Source: Cladopsammia gracilis (taxonomy: Eukaryota; Cnidaria; Anthozoa; Scleractinia; Dendrophylliidae). From it: a DNA stretch of 64,000 nt. The stretch spans positions 926,001-990,000 of the forward strand of contig JAJGOT010000164.1 in the NCBI GenBank assembly GCA_022457155.1. The letters are read 5' to 3'. Made by a program: the position numbers and the translations under genes. Under the pieces are notes generated by a model, which saw only the letters and a program-made list of their open reading frames with translations, did no database searches and was not told the origin of the DNA. The number at the start of each line of letters is the position of its first letter. Within the stretch, counting starts at the first letter, position 1. Positions 49,001 through 60,626 of this stretch are shown here, piece after piece.

Positions 49001-49805
49001 CGGGAAGACAATGGAGAATGTGCGAAAAAGAGTTTGCATTTAATTGGTGAAAGATGCTGAAAGAGCAGAGAAACTGGTGAACAAGCCAAACTTTGCTGAT
49101 TTGCAAATTTTTGATGAATTTCTGATTGCAGTGAAGATGAGGAAAACTCAGATTGTGATGAATAAACCAGTTTATGTGGGAATGTCCATCCTGGATTTGT
49201 CGAAAACTTTAATGTATGACTTTCATTTCAACTATGCGAAGAAAAAGTGGAAAGATCTCCAAGTTCTTTACACGGATACAGATTCGCTGGTTTATGAAAT
49301 TGGAACAGAAGATTTCTTTGCTGACATTGCAGAGGATGTGAACGAGCGTTTCGACACAAATGACTTTCCCAAAGATCACCCAGCTGTCTTGAACGGGTTG
49401 CCAATCGTGAAAGAAAACAAGAAAAAGATTGGGTTGATGAAAGATGAATGTGGTGGGAAAATCATAAAAGAGTTTGTGGCATTGAGGCCAAAACTTTATG
49501 CTTTCCTGCTGGATGAAGGAAAAGAAGAAAAGAAAGCAAAAGGAGTGAAGAAATGTGTGGTCAAAAAGCAGTTTCGGTTTGACAACTTCATGAAATGCTT
49601 GAAAGGAGAAGGAAATGAAATTCGAAGTCAAAAAGTCATTCGAAGCAGACAACATCATCTTTTCACAGAACGAATGGAGAAGTTTGCGTTATCTTCCAAT
49701 GATGACAAGTTGGTGGTGTTGGAGAATGGAATTAACACGTTTGCGAGGGGGCATTGGAGATTGAGAGAGAGAGTTGTTCCTCCAGTTTTTTCCTCCATTG
49801 AATAG
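45976..49805 (+). pseudogene. Protein-primed family B DNA polymerase, degenerate
   Basis: Begins MPTLSELRSFALSANLRGWS at 45976, then has a frameshift by about 46135, in-frame stops near 46241 and 46408, a frameshift in the zinc-finger region near 47195 and a stop at 49041-49043 (just after ENVRKRVCI). Exonuclease (YADFES), HNH-like (CWLCRGV, RDHCHFTGKF), palm A (DANNLYGWAM), B (KLMNNSVFGKT) and C (YTDTDSL) motifs are all still readable. Protein identity to element 1 is clearly lower than in the capsid genes. The 3' end reaches into the terminal repeat. Confidence 0.92.
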
Positions 49806-50208
49806 TAGTTAATAATCGCCGATACCGGTGGAATCCTCGGCCACCCTTAATTCGAATGTGTTCGAAATTGACGAAAAACATGTGCAACATGTTGCAATGG
49901 GTGAAACATGTTGCAATTGGTGGAATTGTGGGGAATTGAGGGGAACAATGAGGAAGTGGAACTTCTAAATGTTTGTGGAGAATTGAGGGGATGTGAGAGA
50001 CTGGAAGAAGAAGTGAAGTTGTGTGGGAAATCATGGGAAAAGTTGGAAGTGAAACGTGTGGGGTTTTTGAGGGGATTGATGTTACGTGAGAGATGAGAGG
50101 AAGGAAGTTGAGAATGTTGTGCTGGATTGAAGAGAAAAATCAATTATTTTTTACGTTAAAATTAGCGGTGGCCGAGGATTGCACCGGTATCGGCGATTAT
50201 TAACTACT
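49804..50208. repeat. Right terminal inverted repeat of element 2
   Basis: Reverse complement of 29565-29962. The inner arm AGTAGTTAATAATCGCCGAT (49804) and the outer arm ending ATCGGCGATTATTAACTACT (50208) are inverted copies of about 50 bases with a few mismatches. Also contains repeated CAACATGTTGCA-type palindromic bits (49880-49915). Confidence 0.92.
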
Positions 50209-50214
50209 TTAGAT
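50209..50214. repeat. Right target-site duplication TTAGAT of element 2
   Basis: Follows ACTACT and precedes AACCCTTTAATCGCGATTC, which is contiguous with TTAGAT at the empty site in unit 3 (58439 on). Confidence 0.92.
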
Positions 50215-52338
50215 AACCCTTTAATCGCGATTCAAAACGATAACTTTACGGATGTTTCAATAAAAATTTTCAAAAGAAGATTTTGTTGTCCATATTTATG
50301 TGTTTGTTTATTCAATACATGGTTGAAAAGTGATTTTGTGTAAACAAAACAAGACTTGAATTCTATAGTTCTAACCTCACTCGCGTCGCCCTTATGCAAA
50401 GAAGTCTGTGTACTGTTTGCAATTTGCCAAATCAGTTTCTTGGGAAATTTTCGATACACAACAGGTGTATTTTATTCAGAAATTAGTAGTATTAGTCATA
50501 CTAGTTATTCTAGACCCGAGAAAAAGTTGTTTTTGTGAGCTTTTGTACAGTCGTCGATTTTAGTTATTGTGCTTTCTTCCTTCTGTTTAGAGAACTCCGC
50601 TGTTAGGCTAAGCCTGTCTATATATATATTACGAATTTGTACGGTATAAGACTAGTCTTCCAGACGTTTTTTGTTCGGCCCGGTATGATGTTAGTCTTGT
50701 CCGCTCGACGTTTCTCCATGCATTTATACGTTTGTACGGTATTACACTACATGTAGTACGATATTTGTTTGTTTTCCCATCGTTTCGCCGTACCATCGTA
50801 GCCGGGGTCAATGCATGTTCGTATGATACGGTATTAGCAGCTTTTCGCTATATCAACTTGAATTCGTGTTCTATACTTTTCATTCTCTCATTCGTTCAAG
50901 GAGTATCTAACACTTACTTATACACTTATGGTAAGAAATATTTGATTTTACTCAAATTAAAAGGAAAATCAAAGATGTAATATTGCGGCTCAGAATCACG
51001 GAAAGCACGTCTAAGAGATTTTAATTTTGTCAAAATTGTCTACGCGGCTTTGAAATCTTAATGAAAATCCTGGTCACCTTCGATCGAATCTGTCATAAGG
51101 ACCGTTTGATATCGTGTTCGTCGCTTATAGCTGTAAGATTGTTGTTGCCGCAATTTTTACAACCCTTACATTTCAGTTAGCGATCGTGGTTTCAAGTGTC
51201 GGCTACTGAATGTAGTCGTACTTTTCAGACATAATTTTATGTTTCTCCGTAAAAGCAGTTAAGCACTAAATAATGCACTGGGTTTAATAAAGACGCCACG
51301 AGTTCAAGCTGTGTACCACTTCTTGTCTCTACTTAAAACAACTAGTGGCCAGCAAGACTTCTATTACAGAGCAGTCAGTATTCGAAATTTACTAGACCCG
51401 TCTCTGTATATTATTTCATATACTTTCATGTTAAAATCTAAACGTTCTGAGAAATGATTTGGACAGGTGCTCTTAAAGCTAAATCTCTTCACCAATCGCA
51501 GCTCACTGAACTTGAGTAGGAATATTATTATGCCGCGTCTTAGAACAAATTCTAACTGTAAGTACATGTCGCGAGGAATAACAGCATTCTTTGCGATAGC
51601 CTGCGTGGCAGGCGCTAGGAGTCAGAAGAAAGGGTATTGAGCGCCCGCGAAACACGTGGAGAGAGCGAAAAGGGGGGAGGGGACGCACTTCACGTGCTCT
51701 CCACGTGTTTCGCGCGCGCAGCGCGCCCAATATCCTCCCTTCCCTTCTCCTTTCTAGTGCCTGCCACGCAGACTATCTTCGCGATGCCAAACACAACATA
51801 CCATTACAAATAAATGATCTTTGTCGTTTGAAGATAAAACAGAAAAATGTACACATTATCGTTAAATTAATTAAACTTTATCATCTCTACCCAGCAACCC
51901 TGGTATGGTTTTCTCACATTTTATCTGTCACTAAGTTAATGAATGCCAGTTTTAGAAAAATGGTATTTGTGAGGTTTCGGACCCTCAATGAACTATCGTA
52001 ACTTATAATTAATAGGAACCTAAAAAGGCTACATCATCCGGTAAAAAACAGATCTGAGATATTATTGCTGTGCAAGGATTTAAATTTTTGAAAGCTTTAA
52101 ATTTGCTTAACCAGTGAAGCAAAAAAAACAACAAACAAATAAAAACGTTTCGTGGACGGTTTCTGGATCATTTTTTGAATCATCGCCGAGGGTTGAATTC
52201 CCTCGATTATCAAGACAAAATAAGTATTAGCACAAGTCATCATCGATATTTCAGTTTCCATCATTTGCCACAACATGAGTTCGTATAACGACTGAGATGT
52301 GGGAATGAAATTATTTACATTCTAAATTAGAGACCAGA
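50215..52338. other. Host array unit 2, non-coding part
   Basis: The first ~180 bases continue the host sequence interrupted by element 2. From 50394 the sequence is paralogous to 15451-17800, and the junction region TTATGCAAAGAAGTCTG at 50388-50404 is the uninterrupted form of the element 1 site. No gene recognised. Confidence 0.65.
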
Positions 52339-53942
52339 ATGAGTGAAAGTACCCTGATAGAGGTGTTTGGACACATCTTGTTCAGTTTTACACGAAGCGT
52401 CACAGAACACTACAATCCAGAAGAACCTGAATTTACGGCAGAGTCTTTTGGTTACAATCCTCTGGAAAGCACAGGACGAGAATGGTATAATTATCTTTAT
52501 GTTGATGAGCTTATTTACTAAGAATACAGCCACAGAGAAGCGACAAGCTTAGACTATCTGTCATCTAGCAGTCTTGATGTTAAAGCGATTGACGCATGCT
52601 CAACAGAGGAAAACGAAGAAACACAGGACCATCAGCGAGATGACGACAGAGCCATGGCTTGGAAGCAACTGAGACCATCCGCTCTCCACACAGTTTGTAA
52701 ATCAATGTACATTGGAGCCTTGATTTCACTTGTAACCGCTCTTTTCATAGGGACAAAAAAATATACATGCTGGTGTCTTATCTCTCGTTTAAGACTGTAC
52801 AGGATTGTCAGTTTCACCCTATGAAATCAATTTCAGTACAAATGCAGTGGATAAGATCAATGTCTGATGTGGTTTCTTGTAGTTTTCTATATATTTGGTT
52901 TTTTGTACTGCTGCAGCTAATTTTTCGCCCATTTCAATTAATGGGGATTAAACGAAAACTGTTCCTAGTGTGTTTCATAACATATTCTTTGGACACTCTT
53001 TATCGTGTTGCCCTGCAAGCTCTTGGTATATCTCATTCCAACATTTCTAATCTACAAAAGATTCCTCTTAACGCTTGTCTACTTATCAATCAATGTCTGC
53101 AAATATGTGTCTTAACGCGTTACTTCTGTACAAGTTCAAGACAGAAGCTGAATTTGTTCTTGCAATTGTTAATACCAAGTTGTTTTGGTGTGTTCACCTT
53201 CTTCATCGTAGCGTCCTTGATTTATCCAGCATACAACAAAGAAAATGAAGATGGAAAACTATTAATTGCAGTCTTCGCTCCTCTCGTTGGAGTTGTTGTA
53301 AAAGTGACCTCGCGTAGTTGTGTTCAGAAGTTGTATAACATTACCTCTCCGGAATATTCGTATGTCTTATTATCGCCGTTGTACTGTGGCTCAGCGATCG
53401 TTTTTCGAGTGTTGCAAGCCGAACTGGACAATTTACAAGCCATCGCTATTCTTGGAATAATTCACGGTGCTGCAGAAGTCATAGAGCGGAGCACTATGGT
53501 TTTAATTGATCACGTTTGTCATCTCCTTTGGAAAAGAACATCAGCTCCTTGGGGAAGTTTTCGTACTCCTCGCCGTGAAAGACTAATGGCTGATATCGCT
53601 ATCATGAGCATGTTGTTTGAATCAACTGCTATCGTGTCTGTAAACGGATATTTATACTTATACCAATTCATATACTTGGAGAAGGAGTCCTTCATCAATT
53701 TGCTTCCATTATTTGCAATTCATAGTGCAGTTTCGCGTGCGATTGAGTGGGTCTTTACCAGCGCTTCTCTAGCGATTGAAACTCGTTATCAAAATATGGC
53801 TGCCATGTCTGTTTGGCGACGACGATGGAAAAGACACATTTTGGTGGCGATTGTAAATGCAGTGCCAATGGCTTTGTGGACTAGCACTAATCTCTTAAGC
53901 ATTGTTCATGGGCGTTTTAATGAAACGTCAACTGAGCCATGA
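52339..53942 (+). pseudogene. Multi-pass membrane protein, copy B (stop and frameshift)
   Basis: Full-length paralogue of copy A. An in-frame TAA replaces CAA at 52519-52521 (after YVDELIY), and five extra A bases in GGGACAAAAAAATATACATG (about 52745) shift the frame. From 52767 a 391-residue frame is open to the natural end, covering nearly all membrane segments (for example FLYIWFFVLLQLIFRPFQLM) and the final VAIVNAVPMALWTSTNLL. It shows the native 3' end that copy A has lost to the insertion. It might still make an N-terminally shortened protein. Confidence 0.65.
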
Positions 53943-54339
53943 AAAATGCCGTTTACGTGAGAATTGTGAGATTACTCAAACAGAGCTTTTTTGGTGGCCT
54001 TCAGAATATGGACCAACCCCATGGCATTCTCTGCGTTCAAAATGGTGGGCGTCAGTTGCACAAGTATGAGTGCTAATAAACGTCCGACGCTGCTCAGGAG
54101 TAAAATTTTCGGGTACACTTAAGCTGCGCATAACCTTGTCGTACCTCTCAAGTGCCCAGTGTTCAAAATGGCGTGTATGGTACGTTAGGCGTTATTCAAT
54201 AGCATGAACATTTGGAGTCCGTGGAAACCGTTTGGACTCTCTCGATGACTAAGAGTTGTACTCGAGATCGCTATCGCTTTTGGCGGAATGAACTGCTAGA
54301 AATGGTCAAAGAAATACAACCCGAAATCAAATCAATCAA
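53943..54339. other. Spacer between copy B and unit 3
   Basis: No gene or repeat recognised; unit 3 homology starts at about 54340 (CATATACTTTCATGTTAAAA). Confidence 0.5.
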
Positions 54340-54719
54340 CATATACTTTCATGTTAAAAACTAAACGTTCTGAGAAATGATTTGGTGCTCTTAATGCTAA
54401 ATCTCTTCTTCAATCGCAGCTCACTGAACTTGAGTACGCATATTATTATGCCGCGTCTTAGAACAAATTCGAACTGTAAGTACATGTCGCGAGGAACAAC
54501 AGCATTCTTCGCGATAGCCTGCGTGGCAGGCGCTAGGAGTCAGAAGGAAGGGTATTGAGCGCCCGCGAAACACTTGGAGAGAGCGAAAATGGGGGTGGGG
54601 ACGCACTTCACGTCCTCTCCACGTGTTTCGCGCGCGCGGCGCGCCCAATATCCTCTCTTCCCTTCTCCTTTCTAGTGCCTGCCACGCACACTATCTTCGC
54701 GATGCCAAACACAACATAC

Positions 54720-54894
54720 GGCAGGGCAAGCTAGGGCCGTAGCCAGAAAAAAATAAGGACTGAGGCAATATCCATGGTTAAATTCCTGGCCTAGCTATTT
54801 AGGGTCTTTATGATTACTACGTTTTAATCAAAACACTGGGATCATGACTGAGGCAAGTGCCTCGGTTTGCCTCATACTGGGTACGGCCCTGATT
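54720..54894. mobile_element. Short insertion (MITE-like) specific to unit 3
   Basis: Units 1 and 2 read ACACAACATACCATTACAA; unit 3 has about 175 extra bases. Ends GGGCCGTAGCC and GGGTACGGCCCTG are imperfect inverse matches, and an internal CTGAGGCAA/TTGCCTCA pair supports a hairpin. No coding potential. Confidence 0.55.
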
Positions 54895-55657
54895 ACAAAT
54901 AAATGATCGTTGAATGATCGTTGGAGATAAAACAGAAAAATGTATACATTATCGTTAAATTAATTAAACTTTATCATCTCTACCCAGCAACCCTGGTATG
55001 GTTTTCTCACATTTTATCTGTCACTAAGTTAATGAATGCCAGTTTCAGAAAAATGGTATTTGTGAGGTTTCGAACCCTCAATGAACTATCGTAACTTATA
55101 ATTAATAGGAACCTAAAAAGGCAACATCATCCGGTAAAAAACGGATCTGAGATATTATCGCTGTGCAAGAATTTAAATTTTTGAAAGCTTTAAATTTGCT
55201 TAACCAGTGAAGCAAAAAAACAAACAAATAAAAACGTTTTGTGGACGGTTTCTGGGTCAGTTTTTGGATCATCGCCGAGGGTTGAATTCCCTCGATCATC
55301 AAGACAAAATAAGTATTAGCACAATGATAGAAGTGAAGGAATCTTTTTAGTTCAGTGACAGTTTAATGAGCCGAACGTTTTCTTATTGATTATCTTCGGA
55401 TTCGTATAAACAAAGACACCGCGAAGGCTTTAATGATAACCTGAGAAGAGCCGGGACATCCTTTTGACATGTAAAGGAAACCTATAATCAGATGCTAAAC
55501 TGTGTATGCAACAAATGTTTTGGTTTATGATCAGGAATAACAGGCCGTTTAGAGTTCCGCCAAGTTTGTTTGCCTGAGGCTTGACATTGCCAATTAAAAT
55601 ACCCCTTAAACCAGAAACCAAAACATGTGTTCTAACTTGTTAACAAAAGGTTGCACA

Positions 55658-56251
55658 ATGTATTGTGTATTGTATTGTGGCTCAGCGATCGTTTTTCGAG
55701 TGATGCAAGCGGATCTGGACAATTTACAAGCCATCGCTATTCTTGGAATAATTCACGGTGCTGCAGAAGTCATAGAACGAAGCACCATGGTTGTGATCGA
55801 TCATATTTGTTATCTGGTCTGGAAAAGGAGATCAGCTCCTTGGGGAAGTTTTCGTACTCCTCGCTGCGAGAGACTAATGGCTGATATCGCTATCATGAGC
55901 ATGTTGTTTGAATCAACTGCTATTGTGTCTGTGAATGGATTCTTATACTTGTATCAATTCGTTTACTTACAAAACGGGTCCGTGGTAAATTTACTACAGT
56001 CATTTGCCATCAATACTTCAGTTCAGCTGGTGATTGAGTGGTTTTTCATCAGCGTGTCACTAGCGATCGAGACTCGCTATCAGAATATGGCTGTCATGGC
56101 TGTTTGGAGAAAACAATGGAAAAGACACATTTTAGTGGCGATTATAAATGCAGTACCAATGGCTTTGTGGACTAGCACTAATATCTTAGGTATTGTACAT
56201 GGGCGTTTTAGTGAAATGTTGACTGTGCCGTGCAAAATGCTATTTACTTGA
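55658..56251 (+). pseudogene. Multi-pass membrane protein, copy C (5'-deleted)
   Basis: Upstream non-coding sequence (matching up to about 17691 of unit 1) is joined directly to the middle of the gene (matching from about 18833), removing about 1.1 kb including the start. The remaining 3' third is open, from an adventitious ATG at 55658 (MYCVLYCGSAIVFRVMQADL) to the natural stop at 56251. It is the uninterrupted reference for the copy A insertion site (GGTTTTTCATCAGCG at about 56040). Confidence 0.65.
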
Positions 56252-56704
56252 TAACTTGACGCCAGAAGAAAGGCTATAACAGCGCAAAGAGGGAACTAGA
56301 AATTGCACTCAACGGATGAATCATTATAATAGGCATTGTTGACGTCATCCTCAATGCGATCGACAAGAACAAAAATAATAAACACTTAATGACTGATCAG
56401 TCATTAAGAGATTTGTTATATAGCAACACAAAAACACAACACAACACAGTTTGAAAAACGCGCCGAACACTCGAGGTAAACATCAATCGCATCATAATCA
56501 TGCCACCTTTTGTTACGGTCTGATCACGTGCGCTAGCGGGCAACAGTGAAAATGTTGCCCGCTTTCGCAAATGTTGCCCGCTCATGAACGTTTGGCGGGA
56601 AGCAGTTTGTTTGTTAGACGTCATGTGACCATGAATCAACCAATGAACGCGCGCGTTGCATTGAGAAAGACTCCAGCTACATAACAACTGCAGTTGTGTT
56701 ATTG
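56252..56704. other. Downstream non-coding part of unit 3
   Basis: Paralogous to 27350-27840. Contains TTGCCCGCT...AGCGGGCAA inverted pieces (about 56535-56583) and no gene. Confidence 0.5.
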
Positions 56705-57000
56705 GACACGAGTAAGGCATTCGACAGCCTGATAAAGCGTGACATGATTCTAATGGATAAATTGCCTTGCATTTGCATTCTGGCCTCTGTCGTAGCTTGG
56801 TTTGGCAGCTAAGTTGACTAAGTTATGCGTATAAATACGGAGTTCACTCGTCTGACCCGTGGAATAAACGGTGTCCCACAAGCCAGTATCCTTGGTCCTC
56901 TGTTATTCAGTATTTACGTGAATGATGTGCAATCTGTTTTTCGGAACTGTCTATATGAAAGTTACGTTGATGACACCAAACTTTATATATATCCTTTCTA
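56705..57000 (+). pseudogene. LINE reverse-transcriptase core remnant (unit 3 copy)
   Basis: Same remnant as 27830-28135, with [16 protein letters not shown] and an RT-like GVPQ start altered to [14 protein letters not shown]. Stops are present. Confidence 0.65.
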
Positions 57001-57057
57001 ATTTAAGACTTGGTCAGTGCAATCTGCGGCATCAATGGTGATCTCTTAAGATTACTA

Positions 57058-57059
57058 AC

Positions 57060-57093
<34 letters not shown>
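57058..57093. repeat. (AAT)n microsatellite
   Basis: Uninterrupted AAT triplets, at the place of 28180-28225 in unit 1. Confidence 0.95.
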
Positions 57094-57097
<4 letters not shown>

Positions 57098-57704
57098 GTT
57101 ATACTAGGTGAAAAACTGGAAAAAATTGAGTAAAAAATTTAGCTTAAAATACACTAAACCTATGTAGATACAATTAAAAAAAACATAAAATCCTATGAGC
57201 TGAAATTGTTTAAAATGATTAAAAATGTCTGCTCCTTTGTAAAAGAATGTACGTTTAGTTGATTTCAAATAAATCCATATAAAGTTTATCATTGTTTCTA
57301 GTATTGTGAATGTCACAGCACTTGATCCTAACTGGTGCTTTAGAAATCTATTCCACACTGTATCCATTGTCGCACGGCAATCAGATTGGGGATAAATTTG
57401 GCTCTCGTCCCTTAGTGCCATTCAGTGTCCTCCTGTTTACCAGACTAACAATGGGCTTCTCCCCAATACTAATAACTCACTAAGGAGGCCATCGCTAGGT
57501 TGCCCAAGAGATCTACCCTACAAACACTGTCGTAACTCCACAAAACTAAACCCAAACTTAACCCGATAACCCTGGTGGGAGAGACAGTCGACCTTGCCTC
57601 ACAGACGTTCCTCCTCATGAGGTTTCTTTCCTGGGATGTCCGAAGGGAACGCACACACAAACCGTTTCAACTGGTTAATGTCTTGCCTTGTACTGGTCGG
57701 CTAT

Positions 57705-57920
57705 GTACCGATGTTTGAGGCCACCCTTGCCGAAGCACCGGTCGAGTTCAAAACCTTCGCCAATTGCATGCAGTATATGTCTGTGTGTCGACGAGTCCAG
57801 CTAACATGGTCCATAATCTAGGCCAGATCCGCACCTGCAAGAGCTAGGGTAATCGCACAGCCGGAGCGAAATCCATGAAGAGTCAAACCACTATCCGCCT
57901 TCAATTTTGTCTCCACTAAA
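57705..57920 (-). pseudogene. Tyrosine recombinase C-terminal fragment (unit 3 copy)
   Basis: Paralogue of 28821-29036 with extra substitutions (for example the GETFHG region changed at about 57880), on the minus strand. Confidence 0.55.
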
Positions 57921-58438
57921 ACGAGGCATTCAATGTGAAATAGTGTATTTAGGATGAGTCAGTCAGTCATTAATGATGAATATATCCTAATAACATATTC
58001 TGTCTATTCTCTTGACCCTTTTAAATTACATCTCACTTACATTATATTTTAAAAGGTCAGAAAATTGTGCCATCCAGCTACGAAAAACCACTAAAAAACA
58101 CCCTTAAGATGTAGCCAAAAAATGTGGAAACGTATATCCCCCCTGTAACGATGCAGTGGCATTGGACCTCGGGGGCAAAGGTACAAAAACTGATAACATT
58201 ACTTGATACTTTAACAACATTTCATTTCCCAACGTAACAAAAAGGAAAAAACTTGAACAAAGAAAGCAACGTTCGAGAAGACTGACCGACGTAGAATGAT
58301 AAATATCTCCCGCCAAACCCTTAAATAGTCCTGAGATGTCCCTTGACGACACGCAAGCCTCTATATCGTGCCGTAAGAATTATTATTTCTGACAGTTCGT
58401 TCCTACGTCACTCAGATATCAGAAATTACATTTTCCTT

Positions 58439-58444
58439 TAGATA
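58439..58444. other. Empty (pre-integration) site paralogous to element 2 insertion
   Basis: CCTTTAGATAACCCTTTAAT here is continuous, whereas in unit 1/2 the same sequence is split by 20.6 kb with TTAGAT on both sides. Confidence 0.9.
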
Positions 58445-58639
58445 ACCCTTTAATCGCGATTCAACTGCTGAGGAAGTAAAAGGGGCGTCCTTAATGGGCC
58501 TTTATCGCGCGGCGGCCATGTTGATTCCCAGGAGAATAAAATGCTTCGTTTTCCCCTGCTTAACCTCCTTCTCAACTTTCTCACTGCGAGTCTTGGGGAG
58601 TAAATCTTTTGTTTTTATACAAAATGGCGGGGCGTGATT

Positions 58640-59200
58640 AAGGCCCATACCCAGATCCTGTGTAGTTGGGCGAAATAGGTAGCCACGCGTTAAGTCCACC
58701 ACTACTTTACGCACCACCTCCATGTAGCGCTCGATGCCTCGAATAGGGCAGATTCCGCCTGCGCATTTCTCCTTACTCCAAACACATTCTCATCCCCATC
58801 CCTTAGCGTCTCTCCCCAAATGTGGTTGAAAAGGAACCCGTCATCATTGTGGAATTGTAGGATTTCAGGAACCTTAACCTGTCCCAGGTCTCCTGGTCCG
58901 GCGATCTCCTCAAAAGAAGGCTACTTTAAAATATGCCTGATCGCGGGCTATCAAGAATCTGTCAATCCCCTTTACGGCGTTTCGCAATTTGCCGTCCAAG
59001 TGTAAACATAATTGCATCAGCTTATCAACAAAGAACGGGGTAGCTTGCTTCGGTTTTCCCCGCGCCTGTAACTGTTGTGTTGTTACCAACCTCAAGAGAT
59101 CCTTCACCGATTTGTCGGCCGCTGGGTTACCAAGGCCTAGACACTTGTGCCACTCGCCGTCTCGTCCAATAAAATGTAAAAATGGCTCGTAGCTTACCAA
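58640..59200 (-). pseudogene. Tyrosine recombinase relic
   Basis: The minus strand encodes an open piece (59200-58910) with FLHFIGRDGEWHKCLGLGNP and DRFLIARDQAYFKVAFF. Sequence equivalent to GDRAGDLG and FLFNHIWGETLRDGD follows in shifted frames, then VVVDLTRGYLFRP (about 58690-58650). The order fits the catalytic domain of a Crypton-type tyrosine recombinase, whose C-terminal part would look like 28821-29036. Several stops and frameshifts; dead. Confidence 0.5.
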
Positions 59201-59292
59201 TATAGGAGTCTACTGTATTGTAGGACAAATGTACTTCCCTTTAAGCCAATTTATTATATCTCTTAGTACGCGCGCTGTGATTGGTCAATTTA

Positions 59293-59331
59293 GCGGGCCG
59301 TATTTTTCAGTACGGCCCGCAAAATTTGAGA
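59293..59331. repeat. Short palindrome GCGGGCCGTA...TACGGCCCGC
   Basis: Perfect 10-base arms around TTTTTCAG. Its arm is shared with the longer palindrome at 60514-60626, so both may belong to one repeat of about 1.4 kb. Confidence 0.7.
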
Positions 59332-60510
59332 GTCCCAGCATCGGGCCTAACACACGCTTACAAAAGTTGTTTTCTACATTAAAAATTATCCAGAGGAAAC
59401 GTTTGGACCTAAGTGGGTTAACATGCCAGGTTACAAAAACTCTCCGATGAAATTAAAATATAACTTTAGCAAAAAACTGATTAGCAGTGAATCAAAAAGC
59501 ATTGACAATTTTCTCGAGTAAGCTTTTTTGGTATGGTATTTAAGCTTAGCTTTTAGGCTGTAAGTTATAAAAACTCGAGTAATTAACACGGCAAATTCGT
59601 TCAACTCTTACAATTTAAGCTTAATTAAGCATTAACAAAACAGTCTTTCTTTGTAAGAAAACGTCTCTATGAAAAACATAAAGCTGCAAAACAACTTGAA
59701 ACGATTTCCATCGGCAAACTGTATCATGTATTAAAAGCTTAGATTAACTTAGTTTGATCAAGTTTTTGTCTGGTTATAAGCTTAAACTTAAGTTCAGAGT
59801 TATCGTTTGTGGCAGTGGCTCTAATAAGAACAGACTTGAAGCTACAAAATTATGCTAAAAGTGTACCTTGATTCCTCAGCGAAATTTTTGTCCTTGAAGT
59901 GGAGTCCATGAAAACAAATATTTTGCGTATTCGCAAATACGCTCTTGCTGCAGCTCACGCTGAAAATTTGTCAGGTGCGATTGAAATTCAAACTCATCCA
60001 TGCACAAAGTTCGGCATGAAGCCACTAAAGCACACAAAAAGCCAAAAACAACTTGCAGTATTTGATGACGAGATATTTTCAGTGTCCTTTTAGAAGTTTG
60101 AGAGTTTCTTCGTTCACCGCTGTAGACCGAAGTGCTGCCACATTTCCCGTTTGACAAACACGTTTGTTTTGGCGATTTTATCGCGGCGTTTTCATTCTTC
60201 TTGTCCTCACTTGTCTTCGCCAGTAACTAAGAATCCTTTTCAAAGAAAACTACTTTATGACAGGGTTTCCGTCGTCCTACCGAACACATGGAAGATTAAG
60301 TTAATTCGTTTATAGAGTTTTCATTCAAGAGCCACGCAAGTTCACGCCGAATCGAGGACCGATCACACTATTTTTGAAAGCCAATAAAATTTGCTCTTTG
60401 CTTTCTTGTGACGTACGTCAGTCAAATGAAGCCGTCCATCTTTTGACTTGAAAGGTTTTCCTTTATCTCTGATTCAGAGATATAATAAATATCTTACTAA
60501 CCTCGTTTTC
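59332..60510. other. No recognisable gene
   Basis: AT-rich DNA between two related palindromes. Short open frames on either strand carry no family signal; possibly the body of one non-autonomous element. Confidence 0.45.
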
Positions 60511-60513
60511 TCG

Positions 60514-60626
60514 GGCCGTACTGTAAATTACGGCCCTTGTTTTCCCCCTTCGATTTATGGCCCGCGCGCTTCGCGCTTGGGCCATAAATCGAAGGGGAAA
60601 AACGCGGGCCGTAATTTACAGTACGG
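60514..60626. repeat. Long near-perfect palindrome (~113 bp)
   Basis: Arms GGGCCGTACTGTAAATTACG plus TCGATTTATGGCCC on the left are mirrored on the right as GGGCCATAAATCGA plus CGTAATTTACAGTACGG, around the centre GCGCGCTTCGCGC. Only a few bases are unpaired. Confidence 0.85.

Larger units (their letters stand above)
29565..50208. mobile_element. Complete Polinton/adintovirus-like element 2 (20.6 kb, degenerate)
   Basis: Bounded by about 400 bp terminal inverted repeats and a 6 bp target duplication, the hallmark of Polinton integration. Order: VLTF3-like and small gene (+); integrase, ZnR-PLA2, protease, pVI-like, capsid, basic, penton, PPxY (-); ATPase, fibre, hydrophobic (+); HTH/proline-rich (-); repeat zone; ssDNA-binding candidate, small, HTH (-); PolB (+). 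The integrase, PLA2, pVI-like, capsid, basic, PPxY, ATPase, fibre, HTH/proline-rich, small and PolB genes are all broken. The protease, penton, VLTF3-like, hydrophobic and ssDNA-binding candidate frames remain open. It inserted into a host unit already duplicated. Confidence 0.95.
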
